The notes below the pieces were generated by a model. It saw only the letters and a program-made list of their open reading frames with translations. It searched no databases and was not told the DNA's origin. A program made the translations under genes and the position numbers. Positions 4,134-5,585 of a stretch of 5,585 nucleotides of DNA are shown here, one piece after another (the first letter of the stretch is position 1; each line of letters begins with the position of its first letter). The stretch covers positions 1 through 5,585 of the forward strand of contig JAUWMS010000220.1 in NCBI GenBank assembly GCA_030613045.1, given 5' to 3'. Origin of the DNA: Candidatus Latescibacterota bacterium. Its GTDB lineage: Bacteria; Latescibacterota; 4484-107.

Positions 4134-5585
4134 ATGATCCGAATCCCGAAGCGCCTTTTCGTCTATGCAGGACTGTTGGCCTTGATCCTGACGCCCGGAG
4201 AGCGGGAGGCGGGAGCCCAAGCCTCCGGTCGCATAGTGGGGCGGGTCGTGGAGCACGAAGGGAAGAGGCCGCTTGCCAACGTGAGTGTGGTTGTGGTGGG
4301 TACGCCGCTTGGGACGCTGACGGACGAGCGGGGGAACTACGTTATAGAGGCTGTTCCCGAAGGCACGTACACCGTCCGGGCGTTGAGGGTGGGAACTGCT
4401 CCAGGCAGCGCGTCCGACGTCCGGGTGCGCGCCGGAGCGACCACGAGCGTCTCTTTCCAGTTGAGGGACGAGCCGATCCGGGGCGCGGACATTGTGGTCA
4501 CAGCGGCACGACGGGAGCAGACCGCTCTGCGCACGTCGGCGACGGTGCAGGTCATAGCGGGAGATCAGATGCGGGCGCGCGGGATGCGGAGTCTGGATCA
4601 GGCCCTGGAGACCCTGCCCGGTGTAACGCTGAATCGTTCCTCGGGAGTGGCGGTCAATGCGGTGCAGATTCGGGGGACTTCGGACGTCCGGGGCGGCGGG
4701 GTCGGCAACCGGGCGCTGTTGTTGATAGACGGCCGCCCGGCGATCTCCCCGGATACGGGCGGGGCTTTCTGGAACCTGCTCTCCACCGGAATCGTGGAGC
4801 GGGGCGAGGTGGTCAAGGGGGCCTTTTCCGCGCTGGATGGCTCGAACGCGATGGGCGGTGTGATCCACGTCATCACCAAATCCCCGACGGACGAGGACAA
4901 GACCTGCGGGCGGTTGCGCTATGGGCTATACGACCATCCTCCCGCGTGGATGCGCATCACGGAACACCGGAGTGCGCTGAGCACCGTGGAGGTGAATCGC
5001 AGCGGTCCTGTCGGTGACGGGGGCTATTTTTTTCTGCTTGGCAGAGACGCCTCGGACGGGGTTCGCCGGAACGGAGATTCGACGCGGCTGAATTTTTTTG
5101 GGAAATGGACCCATCGCTTCCAGCCGGATCGTTTGCTCTCGGTGGCGGCCGGAAAGAACGCGCTCGACAGAGGATACCCACATCCGTGGGAAAGCATCCT
5201 GCATCCACTCGAAGTCCTTCCGGAATACCGCAACGACCGGCAGAAGAAGCGGGACTGGAACGTGGATGTGGCCTTGGCGGCTCCTGAAATTTCGGGCCGC
5301 CTTTATTTCTATGAGCAGCGCTCCGAATCCCTGATGAATCCGGATGGTCGGACGGACGATGACTTTCGACCCGGATACAGGATAACGTCCACGGCGGATC
5401 GTCTGGGAAGTATCATCCAGATGGACCGGAGGGTGGCCGAGAAGCATCAGGTGATCGCGGGAATGGATGCGTCCACCGATTGGGTGGATGCGCAGCCAGA
5501 AGACGTAAGCTACGGGCGACATCGGGTGCATTCGGCGGCGGGCTTCGTTCAGGACGAGATCGAGCTCGGAGGGAAGGGGAAAGTC
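4134..5585 (+). CDS. TonB-dependent outer-membrane receptor, N-terminal part (runs off right edge)
   Basis: TonB-dependent receptors import scarce ligands such as siderophores, cobalamin, metals or glycans across the outer membrane using energy from TonB-ExbBD. The frame stays open from ATG 4134 to the window end (484 codons), so the C-terminal barrel is missing. In order it shows a signal peptide (about 1-30, ending AGAQA), a carboxypeptidase-regulatory-like domain (about 32-112, with GRIVGRVVE, TLTDERGNY and VPEGTYTVRA), a TonB-box-like DIVVTA (119-124) and the plug (about 130-250). The plug has the usual LDQALETLPGVTL, VQIRGTS, LLLIDGRP and GSNAMGGVIHVITK motifs. The early barrel follows. 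An in-frame stop at 4116-4118 rules out a longer N-terminus. The ribosome-binding site is weak (GAGG at 4117-4120, 13 bases upstream). Full-length members are usually 650-1000 residues. The substrate cannot be told from this part. Confidence 0.93.
   Translation, partial: MIRIPKRLFVYAGLLALILTPGEREAGAQASGRIVGRVVEHEGKRPLANVSVVVVGTPLGTLTDERGNYVIEAVPEGTYTVRALRVGTAPGSASDVRVRAGATTSVSFQLRDEPIRGADIVVTAARREQTALRTSATVQVIAGDQMRARGMRSLDQALETLPGVTLNRSSGVAVNAVQIRGTSDVRGGGVGNRALLLIDGRPAISPDTGGAFWNLLSTGIVERGEVVKGAFSALDGSNAMGGVIHVITKSPTDEDKTCGRLRYGLYDHPPAWMRITEHRSALSTVEVNRSGPVGDGGYFFLLGRDASDGVRRNGDSTRLNFFGKWTHRFQPDRLLSVAAGKNALDRGYPHPWESILHPLEVLPEYRNDRQKKRDWNVDVALAAPEISGRLYFYEQRSESLMNPDGRTDDDFRPGYRITSTADRLGSIIQMDRRVAEKHQVIAGMDASTDWVDAQPEDVSYGRHRVHSAAGFVQDEIELGGKGKV

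Noticed and set aside
4038..4868. Minus-strand open frame opposite the TonB receptor (276 codons)
   Set aside because: It is Arg/His/Pro-rich and begins inside the receptor gene with no ribosome-binding signal of note; another shadow.
4100..5017. Plus-strand open frame overlapping the TonB receptor (305 codons)
   Set aside because: It is Gly/Arg-rich with no motifs, while the frame starting at 4134 gives an unmistakable TonB-dependent receptor.

Overview
The window looks like chromosomal DNA from a Gram-negative bacterium of moderately high GC content. The Gram-negative call rests on a TonB-dependent outer-membrane receptor, a predicted lipoprotein and a System II (Ccs) cytochrome c maturation pair. 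Spacious intergenic gaps full of short degenerate repeats, and secreted proteins with carboxypeptidase-regulatory-like domains, would suit an FCB-group or similar candidate-phylum lineage. That placement is inference from style; no marker gene settles it.

Layout: (1) 1-314, minus strand: the start of an exported protein of unknown function that runs off the left edge. (2) 315-702: a divergent intergenic region with a near-consensus sigma70-type promoter facing right (507-535), a weaker candidate facing left, two heptanucleotide tracts and a perfect 15-bp hairpin. (3) 703-2151 and 2203-3030: resB/ccs1 and ccsA, a co-directional pair encoding the membrane complex that delivers heme to the outside of the inner membrane and attaches it to apocytochromes c. 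(4) 3136-3897: a lipoprotein with two tandem copies of a beta-sandwich-like domain. (5) 3898-4133: a gap filled by a composite inverted repeat. (6) 4134 to the right edge: the N-terminal 484 residues of a TonB-dependent receptor with a regulatory-like domain, plug and start of the barrel.

ResB and CcsA form one functional unit. The lipoprotein and the TonB receptor are co-directional and both carry predicted beta-sandwich modules, so they may work together at the envelope, but the repeat-rich gaps on each side of the lipoprotein leave operon membership open.

The most unusual signal is in the DNA itself. Five low-complexity tracts of different sequence (330-357, 566-599, 1984-2057, 2141-2161, 4037-4070) all keep a 7-bp unit length. 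One lies inside resB, where it encodes a 7-residue QQxTxNx repeat directly before the C-terminal tail. Gain or loss of one unit there would shift the frame into an early stop. A second tract supplies the resB stop codon. No known defence system, mobile-element gene, RNA gene or CRISPR array was seen.
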